The translations under genes and the position numbers were made by a program. DNA of 64,000 nt from Silvanigrella paludirubra (GTDB taxonomy: Bacteria > Bdellovibrionota_B > Oligoflexia > Silvanigrellales > Silvanigrellaceae). The stretch spans positions 186,001-250,000 of the forward strand of contig NZ_WFLM01000001.1 of NCBI RefSeq assembly GCF_009208775.1. The letters run 5' to 3'. The notes below the pieces were generated by a model, which was given only the letters and a program-made list of their open reading frames with translations, had not been told where the DNA came from and did not search any database. Every line of letters starts with the position of its first letter. Within the stretch, counting starts at the first letter, position 1. Below, piece after piece: positions 52,672 to 61,266 of this stretch.

Positions 52672-53664
52672 ATGCATTCAGATTTTAATATAGAATTTGA
52701 AAAATTTCATGGAGCCTCAAACGATTTTATTTTTATTTCAGATTCCTATTTAAAATTTTTTTCGAATCAAAATGAATTGAAAAAATTTGCTGAAAAAATT
52801 TGCGATCGAAATCAAGGAATTGGTGCTGATGGAGTTGTTTTTTATCAATATCCTTTAGATCAAAATACCACTCTCGTAAATATTTTAATTATAAATTCAG
52901 ATGGAAGTTTTGCTGGTACCTGCGGGAATGCTTTGCGCTGTTTAGGTCTAAAACTCATTCAAGATAAAAAATGGGATGGTTTAAATTCATTTCCTATTTT
53001 TAGATTATTACCTGCATTTTTTACAAATCAATTAGAAACAATTTTGTCTGAAGAAGAGTTTATATTACAAAAAAATTCTTTTGCTGTTTTGACAAAAGCA
53101 AATGTTCATAATTTAAATGATGCTAATGTAAGTGTTGCTATGGGTAAAGAAATTGAAATATTTCAAACACCCATCCAAGATCATTCATTGGCAAATTTCG
53201 GAAATTTTGAAAATATAACTCCTATATTTGTTTCGTTATCAAATCCTCATTGGGTATTTATTTCATCAGAATTTCTAAAGTTTAATAAAAAAATGTATGA
53301 AGAATTTGGTCATTATGCTCAGAATGATCTTAGACAAAAAGCATTAAAAAATAAAATTCCTCTTGCCAATATTGGAATGCTTTCATTTCATGAAAAAAAT
53401 GTAAGTCATTGGAATCTTGTTGTATATGAACGAGGTGCTGGGCTTACAGCCTGTTGTGGTTCAGGAGGAGTTGCGGCCCGAATTGCATTGGAGCATTCAC
53501 TTAATATTTCAACTCAATTGAATGAAGTTTTTTTTAAAATGCCTGGTGGCATTATTTCTATTTCTAAAATCATTACAATAGAAAATTATGGTGAACAAAG
53601 AATATTATCAGGTCCATCTAAAAAAGTATTTAGTGGAAATATTCCTCATTATTTATTTCAATAA
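52672..53664 (+). CDS. dapF: Diaminopimelate epimerase
   Basis: A 330-residue enzyme, longer than the usual 270-280. It converts LL- to meso-diaminopimelate for lysine and peptidoglycan. The two catalytic cysteines are in GTCGNALRC (about 84) and TACCGSGGVAAR (about 260). The start EFEKFHGASNDFIFI and NQGIGADGVVFY are typical. The extra length lies between the two halves (about 100-175). It overlaps the end of the convergent gene by 35 bases. Confidence 0.94.
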   Translation: MHSDFNIEFEKFHGASNDFIFISDSYLKFFSNQNELKKFAEKICDRNQGIGADGVVFYQYPLDQNTTLVNILIINSDGSFAGTCGNALRCLGLKLIQDKKWDGLNSFPIFRLLPAFFTNQLETILSEEEFILQKNSFAVLTKANVHNLNDANVSVAMGKEIEIFQTPIQDHSLANFGNFENITPIFVSLSNPHWVFISSEFLKFNKKMYEEFGHYAQNDLRQKALKNKIPLANIGMLSFHEKNVSHWNLVVYERGAGLTACCGSGGVAARIALEHSLNISTQLNEVFFKMPGGIISISKIITIENYGEQRILSGPSKKVFSGNIPHYLFQ

Positions 53665-54823
53665 AATTTTTATTTGATTCAAATTTAATATTAAGTAATT
53701 TTAATAAACCAAAATAATCTTCTTTAGCTAGTTTTAAAAAAGAATCAATTGAAATTGGATTTTCTGGATTCATAAAAATAGATAATGTTTTAGGGTTTTT
53801 TATAAAATTATTCATTTCTTGGAGAGCTTTTTCAATAATAGGATTAGATATGAATATTAATAATAAATTATTTTGTTTTATCATATCATTTTTTACTTGT
53901 TCAATAGATTTGTTTTTTTTAATTGATTCATTTTTATAGTATTCATCTAAAAAATTTTGATCGGTGAATTGAAATAAAGTTTTTTCAAATGAAGAACTAT
54001 TTAAATTTACTAAATTATAAATAATAAAATGACTTAAAATTTTAATATTTATGATTCTTTGAATTTCTATATTGGCATTTAAATTCGCTTCTTTTTCATT
54101 ATTTTGGGTTGAATTATAATTTATATTTAAATTTATTAATAAATTTTTATAATTATTTCCTAAAACTTCCTGAAGAGCTGTGTTTTTTGGAAATACTTTT
54201 TCTGTGTTTAAAGGAATGTCTTCAAGATTGATTTTGAAGTTTTTTAAATATAAAATATTTTTAGATTTTTCAACCGGATTAAAGTTATTTAAATGATATG
54301 AGCTGTTTAATATTAAATTGTTTTTTAAGTAAAATCTAAGATCAATAGAATATTGATTAGATTGGTATTTAGCATGAAAAGAAGCTTTAGGAGAATTTAA
54401 AAAATAGTAAATACTTTCATAAAATTGATTTAAGTTATTGTCTTGTTTTTTTATATTTTCTTTAAGTACTTCTAAATTATAAATTTGAATAGATTCTGAA
54501 GAAATTTCAATAGGAAAAAAATCATTATTAAAAATAAAAAAATCGTTTATTTCTATTTTTTTTATTAAAAGTTCAAAAGGAATATTTTGGACTTTTATGA
54601 ATAAATTATCAATGTTAAATTTTTTATTTATGATAAATAATGGAGAAAGTGATATTCCTTTATACTCAATATTTTGAATTTCTGGATAAATAGAATATAA
54701 TTTACTTATTTTTAAATTCATTTCTTTGGTAATTATAAAATGAATCCATAGCATAATTATTGAATATAACGTAAGAGTAACTACTAAAAAACAAATTGAT
54801 AATACTGATTTTTTATTTTTCAT
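53630..54823 (-). CDS. Membrane-anchored exported protein, unknown (DUF945/AsmA-like?)
   Basis: A 397-residue protein with one N-terminal membrane helix (about 6-29) and a large, probably periplasmic, beta-rich domain. Repeating Asn/Ile/Leu-rich strands such as NIDNLFIKVQNIPFELLIKK and NLILNSSYHLNNFN resemble the DUF945/YdgA or AsmA type of periplasmic protein, but I cannot confirm it. Composition is extremely Asn/Lys/Ile-rich even for this genome. Its 3' end overlaps dapF by 35 bases in the opposite direction. Confidence 0.65.
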   Translation of the reverse strand: MKNKKSVLSICFLVVTLTLYSIIMLWIHFIITKEMNLKISKLYSIYPEIQNIEYKGISLSPLFIINKKFNIDNLFIKVQNIPFELLIKKIEINDFFIFNNDFFPIEISSESIQIYNLEVLKENIKKQDNNLNQFYESIYYFLNSPKASFHAKYQSNQYSIDLRFYLKNNLILNSSYHLNNFNPVEKSKNILYLKNFKINLEDIPLNTEKVFPKNTALQEVLGNNYKNLLINLNINYNSTQNNEKEANLNANIEIQRIINIKILSHFIIYNLVNLNSSSFEKTLFQFTDQNFLDEYYKNESIKKNKSIEQVKNDMIKQNNLLLIFISNPIIEKALQEMNNFIKNPKTLSIFMNPENPISIDSFLKLAKEDYFGLLKLLNIKFESNKNFIEINNEEYFH

Positions 54824-54860
54824 TAATTATGTTACTCTATAATAATAAATTAAAAATTAA

Positions 54861-56492
54861 TTAACTATTTCCATCGTGAGATACAATATAAAGATCTTTG
54901 GTTCTATAATTGTCTAGTGGACTAGAAAATGTAACACCTTGAACATAACTTTTTATTAATCTGTATGTTTTATTAGAATATAATGGTGCTACAGAGTAAT
55001 CATCCATAGCTATTTTAGACGCATCAAGTAAAATAGCCTTTCTTTTTGAAGGGTTTAATTCTTTACTAGATTTATAAAGAAGTTCATCATATTTTTTATT
55101 GGAATATCCAGAAATATTTTGCATATTGCCTGATTGTAATAAAGCTATGAAATTTTGAGCATCATTGTAATCTGCTTTCCATAATTGCATTGTAACTTCA
55201 TATTTTTTTTCAGTAAGATAACTTAAATGTACTTTCCATTCTTCACTAATAATTTCGGTTTTTACTCCCAAAGCTTTTTCCCAAATAGAGGCAAGTGCTG
55301 TGGCATATTTTCTATCTGTTTCGTTAGTTGCATGGGAAAATTTAATAACTGCAGGGTTATCTCTAGAGTAACCAGCTTCTTTATATAGTTTTTCTGCTTT
55401 TGCAATTAATTCTTTTTCAGATAATAAGGACCAGTTAGGGACATAAGGTGTGTAATTATCTACGCCAAATGGAACAATATCATAAAGAGGTTTTTCATTT
55501 CTACCAGTAACAAATTTAGTGAAATTTTCTCTGTTAATAACGATAGATAATGCCTCCCTTAGTTTTTTATTATTAAATGGAGGTTTTGTGTTATTAAAAG
55601 ATAAATAACTTGATGATAAATCAGGTGCGCTTCTTAATTCTTTAGGGTATTTTTTAGATAAACTTTGATATTGCCCTGGAGGAATTCCATAAGTCCAATC
55701 TAATTGTCCTGATTCATACATTCTATATGAAGCTGTTTTATCTTGGGCAACAACATAATTTACTTTTTTAATAACTGTATTTTTAGCATCCCAATAATTT
55801 GGATTTATTTCAAGAGTTGATTTGTCTCCAATTTTCCATGATGTTAGCTTATAAGCGCCATTTCCAACTAAGTTTCCAGGTTGAGTCCAAGCCATTTGAA
55901 ATTTTTCAATAATATCTTTCCTTAAAGGAACAAAATTTATTCCTGAAACAACACTTAAAAAATAAGGAGTCGGTTCTTCTAAAGTTATTTCAAAAGTATG
56001 AGGATCAACAGCTTTAACACCTAATAAATCTGTATTTAGCTTGCCTTCATTTATTCTTTTTGCATTTTTAATCATTTCGGCAAGATAAGCCATTTCAGAA
56101 GCTGTTTTGGGATCTACAAATCTTTTAAAGCTATAAACAAAATCATTTGCAACAACGGCTTTACCATCAGACCATTTTGCATCTTTTCTAAGATGAAAAG
56201 TATATTTTAATCCATCTTTGCTAATATCCCAGTGACTTGCTGTTGCAGGAATAATTTTACCAACAGGATCATCGCTAACTAGTCCTTCAAATAAGTCCAT
56301 AATAATGTTTGCGCCAATATTATCGCGACAGTGAGATGGGTCTAATGATGAAGGTTCGCTTGAATTATCTTTATTTAATATTTGGTTTTTTGCTAATTTT
56401 GTTCCTTTAGGTACTATAGCAGCATTGGCTAAGGTAACAAAAGTACTTGATGCGAGAACAAAGGAAGCTATTTGAAATAATTTTCTCTTCAT
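54861..56492 (-). CDS. Solitary oligopeptide-binding protein (OppA/MppA family)
   Basis: A 543-residue SBP family 5 protein. ATG at 56492 is chosen since GGGAG lies 9 bases upstream; GTG at 56507 would precede that site. The signal (LFQIASFVLASSTFVTLANA) is followed by NKDNSSEPSSLDPSHCRDN, FEGLVSDDPVGK, YTFHLRKDAKWSDGKAVVAN and NGAYKLTSWKIGDKSTLE. Close layout to the gene at 24298 shows a paralogous pair. No oppBCDF is nearby. Confidence 0.93.
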   Translation of the reverse strand: MKRKLFQIASFVLASSTFVTLANAAIVPKGTKLAKNQILNKDNSSEPSSLDPSHCRDNIGANIIMDLFEGLVSDDPVGKIIPATASHWDISKDGLKYTFHLRKDAKWSDGKAVVANDFVYSFKRFVDPKTASEMAYLAEMIKNAKRINEGKLNTDLLGVKAVDPHTFEITLEEPTPYFLSVVSGINFVPLRKDIIEKFQMAWTQPGNLVGNGAYKLTSWKIGDKSTLEINPNYWDAKNTVIKKVNYVVAQDKTASYRMYESGQLDWTYGIPPGQYQSLSKKYPKELRSAPDLSSSYLSFNNTKPPFNNKKLREALSIVINRENFTKFVTGRNEKPLYDIVPFGVDNYTPYVPNWSLLSEKELIAKAEKLYKEAGYSRDNPAVIKFSHATNETDRKYATALASIWEKALGVKTEIISEEWKVHLSYLTEKKYEVTMQLWKADYNDAQNFIALLQSGNMQNISGYSNKKYDELLYKSSKELNPSKRKAILLDASKIAMDDYSVAPLYSNKTYRLIKSYVQGVTFSSPLDNYRTKDLYIVSHDGNS

Positions 56493-56577
56493 ACACAACT
56501 CTCCCACTTAACATCATGAATTAATTTTACAAATTAATTTCTAACGAGGGTGGGTTTCATTGTCAAGGAAACGGAGA

Positions 56578-57174
56578 TTATTTAGAAATAAGAGACATAA
56601 ATTCATTTCTTGAAGCGAGAGAGTCGCGAAATTGTCCATGCATAGCGCTTGTTATCATAGTGGAATTTTGTTTTCTAACACCACGGACACACATACAACT
56701 ATGTACACCTTCAAAAACAACTGCAACACCTTGTGGCCTAAGATATTTATTGATTGCATTTGCTACTTGCTGTGTAAGTCTTTCTTGTACTTGTAGCCTT
56801 TGAGAAAACACATCAACTATGCGTGCAAGTTTAGAAAGTCCAACAATTTTTCCATCCGTCGGAATATAAGCAATATGTGCTTTTCCTGCAAAACTTAATA
56901 AATGATGTTCACATAAAGAATTAAATTCAATATTTTTAACTAAAACCATTTCATCGGATTCAGATTCAAAAGTAGTGGAAAGAATTTCTTCCGGGTTTGT
57001 TGAGTAACCTTCCGTCATTTCTAATAAAGCACGGCAAAATCTGTCAGGAGTATCTACAAGTCCTTCTCTATTTGGATTCTCACCAATATAAAGTAATAAA
57101 GTACGAACTGCTTCCGTCGCTTTTTCAGCACTAATATTATTTGCTCCAATTGCTTTTTTAAAAAACGGACTCAT
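56578..57174 (-). CDS. folE: GTP cyclohydrolase I
   Basis: A 198-residue enzyme that makes dihydroneopterin triphosphate from GTP for folate (and queuosine-type) pathways. Zinc and catalytic blocks are FNSLCEHHLLSFAGKAHIAY and GVHSCMCVRGVRKQNS. RLQVQERLTQQVANAI is typical. Length fits. It follows yhbY by 10 bases on the same strand, so they form an operon. It differs from the URC1 cyclohydrolase II homolog at 20783. Confidence 0.97.
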   Translation of the reverse strand: MSPFFKKAIGANNISAEKATEAVRTLLLYIGENPNREGLVDTPDRFCRALLEMTEGYSTNPEEILSTTFESESDEMVLVKNIEFNSLCEHHLLSFAGKAHIAYIPTDGKIVGLSKLARIVDVFSQRLQVQERLTQQVANAINKYLRPQGVAVVFEGVHSCMCVRGVRKQNSTMITSAMHGQFRDSLASRNEFMSLISK

Positions 57175-57184
57175 AAATCACTCC

Positions 57185-57529
57185 TTAAAGGCTTTTTAAC
57201 TTTATTTTTGCTTCCTGCGGTTCTTTTTCTAAGTAAAGAATGACACTTCTACCTATGCGACCTATAACATGAGAGTTTTTAGCGAGTACAGAGCTCAATT
57301 CATTTTGTTTGTCTTTTTTGCTATCTGCATCTGTATTTCCAGGCAGTTGAATTTTAACAAGTTCATGTTTCTCAAGTGCTAAATGAATTTCTTTGATCAC
57401 AGTTTCAGATAATCCTTGGTTCCCAACTTGGACCACAGGTTTTAAATGATGAGCGAGGCTTTTTAGTTTTGCTTTTTGTTCGCTTGTTAAAACTTCAGTG
57501 AATTTATGGACTTTTTTGTCTATAGCCAT
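57185..57529 (-). CDS. yhbY: YhbY-type RNA-binding protein (CRM domain)
   Basis: A 114-residue protein with a CRM domain: LTSEQKAKLKSLAHHLKPVV, QVGNQGLSETVIKEIHLAL, HELVKIQLPGN and HVIGRIGRSVILYL. CRM proteins bind rRNA and act in 50S subunit assembly. The start has AAGGAG upstream. It is transcribed with folE. Confidence 0.92.
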   Translation of the reverse strand: MAIDKKVHKFTEVLTSEQKAKLKSLAHHLKPVVQVGNQGLSETVIKEIHLALEKHELVKIQLPGNTDADSKKDKQNELSSVLAKNSHVIGRIGRSVILYLEKEPQEAKIKLKSL

Positions 57530-57626
57530 CCTTTAATGCTCCTTCGTAGACGTAAAAAAAGTACCTTGCACCAAATTTTGTTCAGATGCCATACTTTTTG
57601 CACACTAACATAATTCATAAAAACTA

Positions 57627-57653
57627 TTAATTAGTAAAAAAATCTGTCGATAA
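57627..57653 (+). promoter_or_regulatory. Possible sigma-28 (FliA)-type promoter of the chemotaxis operon
   Basis: GTCGATAA at 57646-57653 matches 7 of 8 bases of the FliA -10 box GCCGATAA. TTAA lies at 57627-57630, at the TAAA-N15 spacing, with one mismatch. Transcription would start near 57660, just before the ribosome site. The -35 match is weak, so this is a candidate only. Confidence 0.4.
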
Positions 57654-57678
57654 TGAATCTGCAACAGGGAGGATGGCA

Positions 57679-58047
57679 ATGGCCAAGAAAATACTCATCG
57701 TTGATGACTCTCGTACGATTCGCCAGCAGGTGGGCTTTACCTTGTCTAAGGAAGGCTTTGAAGTGGTAGAGGCAGAAGACGGTCAAGACGGACTTAATAA
57801 GCTTCAGGCAACACCAGATATTAGCATGATCATTTCAGATGTGAACATGCCGAATATGGATGGTCTAGTGATGATCGAATCGATACGAAAAATTGAGCAA
57901 TTTAAATTTATCCCCATAATCATGCTCACAACAGAGAGTAGTGGCGATAAAGTAGAACGTGCCAAAAAGGCGGGAGCAAGTGGTTGGCTTGTGAAGCCTT
58001 TTAATCCGGAACAACTTGTTGGTGCCGTAAAGAAACTAGCTCGTTAG
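57679..58047 (+). CDS. cheY: Chemotaxis response regulator CheY
   Basis: A 122-residue single receiver domain. The acid pair is in ILIVDDSRTIRQ, the phospho-Asp in MIISDVNMPNMDGLV, the Thr in IMLTTESSG and the Lys in WLVKPFNPEQL. CheY carries the signal from CheA to the motility motor. GGGAGG lies at 57667-57672, directly before the ATG at 57673 and 6 bases before the ATG at 57679, so the latter is preferred. It is first in the operon. Confidence 0.95.
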   Translation: MAKKILIVDDSRTIRQQVGFTLSKEGFEVVEAEDGQDGLNKLQATPDISMIISDVNMPNMDGLVMIESIRKIEQFKFIPIIMLTTESSGDKVERAKKAGASGWLVKPFNPEQLVGAVKKLAR

Positions 58048-58065
58048 TTTTGAAAGGGTTTAGTT

Positions 58066-58635
58066 ATGTCTGATAATGAAGGTGGCGGAAAAGGTGGCAA
58101 AGGTGGAGCAAAGCTAGATGCTTTGTACAAACTAAAACACGATACTTCTGGTATTCGTAAAAGAATTGCTCCTAAAATTGAAACTTATAAATTAATTGGT
58201 TTTAAACTAAACGAAGAAGAATTTGTAATTGAAATTGAAAGAGTAAAAGAAATTGTTAAGGTGCCACTCGTAACAAGAGTTTCAAAGGCGCCGCATTTTG
58301 TTGAAGGTGTAGCAAATTTACGTGGAGATATTCTTCAAGTTGTAAATTTTCATAAAATAATGGGTTTAGAAAATCAACCCATTTCTGATAGAAGTAGAAT
58401 CATAGTTCTAGATGATAAAAATGTTTTAGCTGCAATTATAGTTGATGCTGTAAGTGAAGTTATCGAAGTAGAAAAAGAAGCTGTTCAACCTACACCAGAT
58501 ATTGTAGCTGGTGAAAGATCTAAATTTTTAAAAGGAATTATAAAACCTCATAAACATAGAAATATTTTATGGCTTGACTGTGGTGCTATTTATTCTGAGT
58601 TTAGTTCACAAAACGAAAAAGCAGCTGCTGCTTAA
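58066..58635 (+). CDS. cheW: Chemotaxis coupling protein CheW
   Basis: A 189-residue protein. The first 20 residues are Gly/Lys-rich (GGGKGGKGGAK). A CheW domain follows: YKLIGFKLNEEEFVIEIERV, LVTRVSKAPHFVEGVANLRG and KFLKGIIKPHKHRNILWLD. It joins receptors to CheA. It follows cheY by 18 bases. It is slightly longer than a minimal CheW because of the N-terminal tail. Confidence 0.94.
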   Translation: MSDNEGGGKGGKGGAKLDALYKLKHDTSGIRKRIAPKIETYKLIGFKLNEEEFVIEIERVKEIVKVPLVTRVSKAPHFVEGVANLRGDILQVVNFHKIMGLENQPISDRSRIIVLDDKNVLAAIIVDAVSEVIEVEKEAVQPTPDIVAGERSKFLKGIIKPHKHRNILWLDCGAIYSEFSSQNEKAAAA

Positions 58636-58648
58636 TGAAGGGTTTTTT

Positions 58649-58957
58649 ATGAGCATTGTAACCTATGAAAATAAAACTTTTAAGTTCACAGGAAAACTAA
58701 CTATTTATAAAGTTTCTGAACTAAAAAATAAAATTTTAGAAGGATATAATGCAGAAGCGGCAAAGGAATCTGATTTTTTTCTAGACTTATCAGGGGTAGA
58801 AGCAATTGATGCTGCTGTTTTACAACTTTTACTTGCTCTTAAACAATTAGTTAAAAATGGTAAAGGAAATTTAAAATTAAAAGCAAGTACTCAAACATTT
58901 GATTCACTTTTAGATTTGTTTGGGATGCCTGCAGATACTTTTCCTAAAGCAGCATAA
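58649..58957 (+). CDS. STAS-domain protein in the chemotaxis operon
   Basis: A 102-residue single STAS domain starting at ATG 58649 (GAAGGG 6 bases upstream). It shows NKTFKFTGKLTIYKVSELKN, DFFLDLSGVEAIDAAVLQLL and GNLKLKASTQTFDSLLDLFG. The Ser that anti-anti-sigma factors phosphorylate is replaced here by DAAVLQ, so it is probably not a classical phospho-switch. It lies 13 bases after cheW and 44 before cheA, so it belongs to the operon. Its role there is unknown. Confidence 0.85.
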   Translation: MSIVTYENKTFKFTGKLTIYKVSELKNKILEGYNAEAAKESDFFLDLSGVEAIDAAVLQLLLALKQLVKNGKGNLKLKASTQTFDSLLDLFGMPADTFPKAA

Positions 58958-59001
58958 TGATTTGTTACTTTAGGTTTTTATTAGGGATGAGGTGCTAAGC
59001 T

Positions 59002-61233
59002 GTGAGTTATAATGAAGAACAAATGCAAGAAATATTCTTTCAAGAAATGCGAGAAGTATTCGAGCATATCGATAGTTGCATTCTTGTTTTAGAAAAAACT
59101 CCAGGCGATTTAGAAATTATTAAAAATTTATTTCGTGAAGTTCATACATTAAAAGGTTCTAGTGGGGTTTTTGGTCTACGTGAAATTGCTGATTTAACTC
59201 ACCATGCGGAAGACTTACTTGACCGTATGCGTGAAGGAAAATTAGAGCCAAATGAAGAAGTATTTTCAGCGTTATTACGTTGTTTCGATCGTTTAAAAGA
59301 AATGATGGATGGTGCTCAAAAGAAACAAAATTTATCTACTTTTGATAACTCCGATATTGTTCGTCAGCTTTGTGACTTTAAAGAAATTACAGGCGAACAA
59401 CTACAAGAAAAAGTCGCTTCTGGTGAAGTTGCACCTACTCCTACTCAAGAAAATATTAAGCCTGGTGAATGCCCATTTCATATTTCTATTACTGGTGCAG
59501 ATCAATTCTTTTTAACTGGTATTGATCCTATTACACTCGTTTTAAATTGTAGAGATATTTCTTCGGGCGTATTTTCGCTTTTTACAAACTGTTCACGAAT
59601 TCCTGCTTTATCTGAAATAGAACCAGAACGTTGTTACTTTGAGTTTACGTTTAATTTTGTTTCAATGGCAGAATTTAAGACAGTTCAAGATATTTTTGAA
59701 TTCGCAATTGGTTCTAGCAATGTGAAAATTGAAATGGACGGAGTCGCGGGAGGAGCGGCTTCAAAACCGGCAGCAGAGAAAGCAGGGGAAGCTAAGCCCA
59801 TGGAAGCAAAAACAGCAGCGCCCGCCGCAGCAAAAGCACAACCCGCTCCTAAACCAGCGGCCGCAGCAGCACCCGCTGCCGCAAAAGGAGCCCCAGCAGC
59901 AGCAGCGGCTAAACCTGATGCAGGTCATGGTGGTGGCGATGCCAATGACTTTGTTCGTTTGAAAAAAGAAAAACTAGATCAATTAATGAATTTAGTTGGT
60001 GAGCTAATTACGGTTAAGAATTTATTTGTTCACTTAGCTAATAGACTTGAAGAAGTATTGCCTGAAAATGAAATTACAAAAGGTTTCAAAGAAGGAACAG
60101 GTCATGTAACAAGACTTTCTGCAAGGTTACAAGAAAGTGTAATGAATGCAAGAATGGTTCCTGTAGGCAGTGTATTTACAAAATACACAAGACTTGTTCG
60201 TGACGTTGCTAAAAAATTAAATAAAAAAGTAAATTTAGTTATTGAAGGTGAAGAAACAGAGCTAGATAAAACAGTAAGTGAAGCTATTTCTGACCCAATT
60301 ATGCATTTAATTAGAAACTCAATAGACCATGGTATTGAAAATCCAGAAACACGTAAGGAAAGAGGTAAGCCAGATACTGGTACTTTATTACTAAAAGCGG
60401 GTTATGAGGGTAACAACGTTAAACTTGTTGTGCGTGATGATGGTAATGGTATTGATTTAGATAGAGTTAAAAATAAAGCAGTTGGACTTGGTATTGTCAC
60501 ACAAGAACAAGCTGACATGTTAAGCAAGAAAGATATTATCGAATTTATATTTCATAGCGGTTTCTCTACAGCAGCTGAGATCACAGATGTAAGTGGTCGT
60601 GGTGTTGGTATGGATGTGGTTCGTAACAACATTAGGAAATCTAGTGGTTCTATATTTGTTGATACAAATCCAGGTCAGGGAACTGAATTTAAAATCATTT
60701 TACCTTTAAGCTTAGCTGTTATCGAAGCATTATTGATTGGTGTTGATGGTGAAACGTATGCATTACCTCAAGAAGTAATCACAGAAACAGTTCGTGCTGA
60801 GAAAAATGATGTTGTTAACTTAAATAATCAGCCAAGTATTAACTTACGTGGCGAAGTAATTCCACTATTAAGATTAAATGAAGTTGTTAATTTAAGAACT
60901 TCTATTCTTGATGATTTTATTCATCAAGAAAAGAAACGCTTAAATCAAAATGAAGAAGAAAATACGGATTCACATGCAGGTCCAAAAGAAAAAGATGATG
61001 GACTTACAAATCCAGTAGTTATCGTACAAATAGATGGTTTAAAAGTTGGAATTCTTGTTGATGTTTTGTATTGGCAAGAACAAATCATGATCAAGCCATT
61101 AGGCGGCTTTTTGGCTAATATTCCTGTATTTACAGGGGCTTGTATTATGGGTAACGGGTCGGTTGTATTGGTGCTTGAGCCGAAAGAACTTTATTATGCG
61201 GCTTGTCATGACGATGCTAAAACAGCGGCGTAA
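59002..61233 (+). CDS. cheA: Chemotaxis histidine kinase CheA
   Basis: A 743-residue kinase starting at GTG 59002 with GATGAGG upstream. Domains in order: HPt (1-105) with phospho-His 48 in VHTLKGSSGVFG; a P2-like domain (about 150-245); an Ala/Pro-rich linker (about 246-307); the dimer domain (RLKKEKLDQLMNLVGELI); the ATPase (LIRNSIDHGIENP near 431, DDGNGID, GRGVGMDVVRNNI near 532); and a CheW-like C-terminus (about 575-743) with a charged insert (about 645-670). It phosphorylates CheY and CheB. Confidence 0.97.
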   Translation: MSYNEEQMQEIFFQEMREVFEHIDSCILVLEKTPGDLEIIKNLFREVHTLKGSSGVFGLREIADLTHHAEDLLDRMREGKLEPNEEVFSALLRCFDRLKEMMDGAQKKQNLSTFDNSDIVRQLCDFKEITGEQLQEKVASGEVAPTPTQENIKPGECPFHISITGADQFFLTGIDPITLVLNCRDISSGVFSLFTNCSRIPALSEIEPERCYFEFTFNFVSMAEFKTVQDIFEFAIGSSNVKIEMDGVAGGAASKPAAEKAGEAKPMEAKTAAPAAAKAQPAPKPAAAAAPAAAKGAPAAAAAKPDAGHGGGDANDFVRLKKEKLDQLMNLVGELITVKNLFVHLANRLEEVLPENEITKGFKEGTGHVTRLSARLQESVMNARMVPVGSVFTKYTRLVRDVAKKLNKKVNLVIEGEETELDKTVSEAISDPIMHLIRNSIDHGIENPETRKERGKPDTGTLLLKAGYEGNNVKLVVRDDGNGIDLDRVKNKAVGLGIVTQEQADMLSKKDIIEFIFHSGFSTAAEITDVSGRGVGMDVVRNNIRKSSGSIFVDTNPGQGTEFKIILPLSLAVIEALLIGVDGETYALPQEVITETVRAEKNDVVNLNNQPSINLRGEVIPLLRLNEVVNLRTSILDDFIHQEKKRLNQNEEENTDSHAGPKEKDDGLTNPVVIVQIDGLKVGILVDVLYWQEQIMIKPLGGFLANIPVFTGACIMGNGSVVLVLEPKELYYAACHDDAKTAA

Positions 61234-61266
61234 TGACGCAAAACTAGCGCCAGATAGGAGAGTCTA

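Noticed and set aside
57618-57653. A stronger FliA -35 box (TAAAAACT at 57618)
   Set aside because: Its distance to the -10-like box is about 9 bases too long, so only the weaker TTAA was kept.
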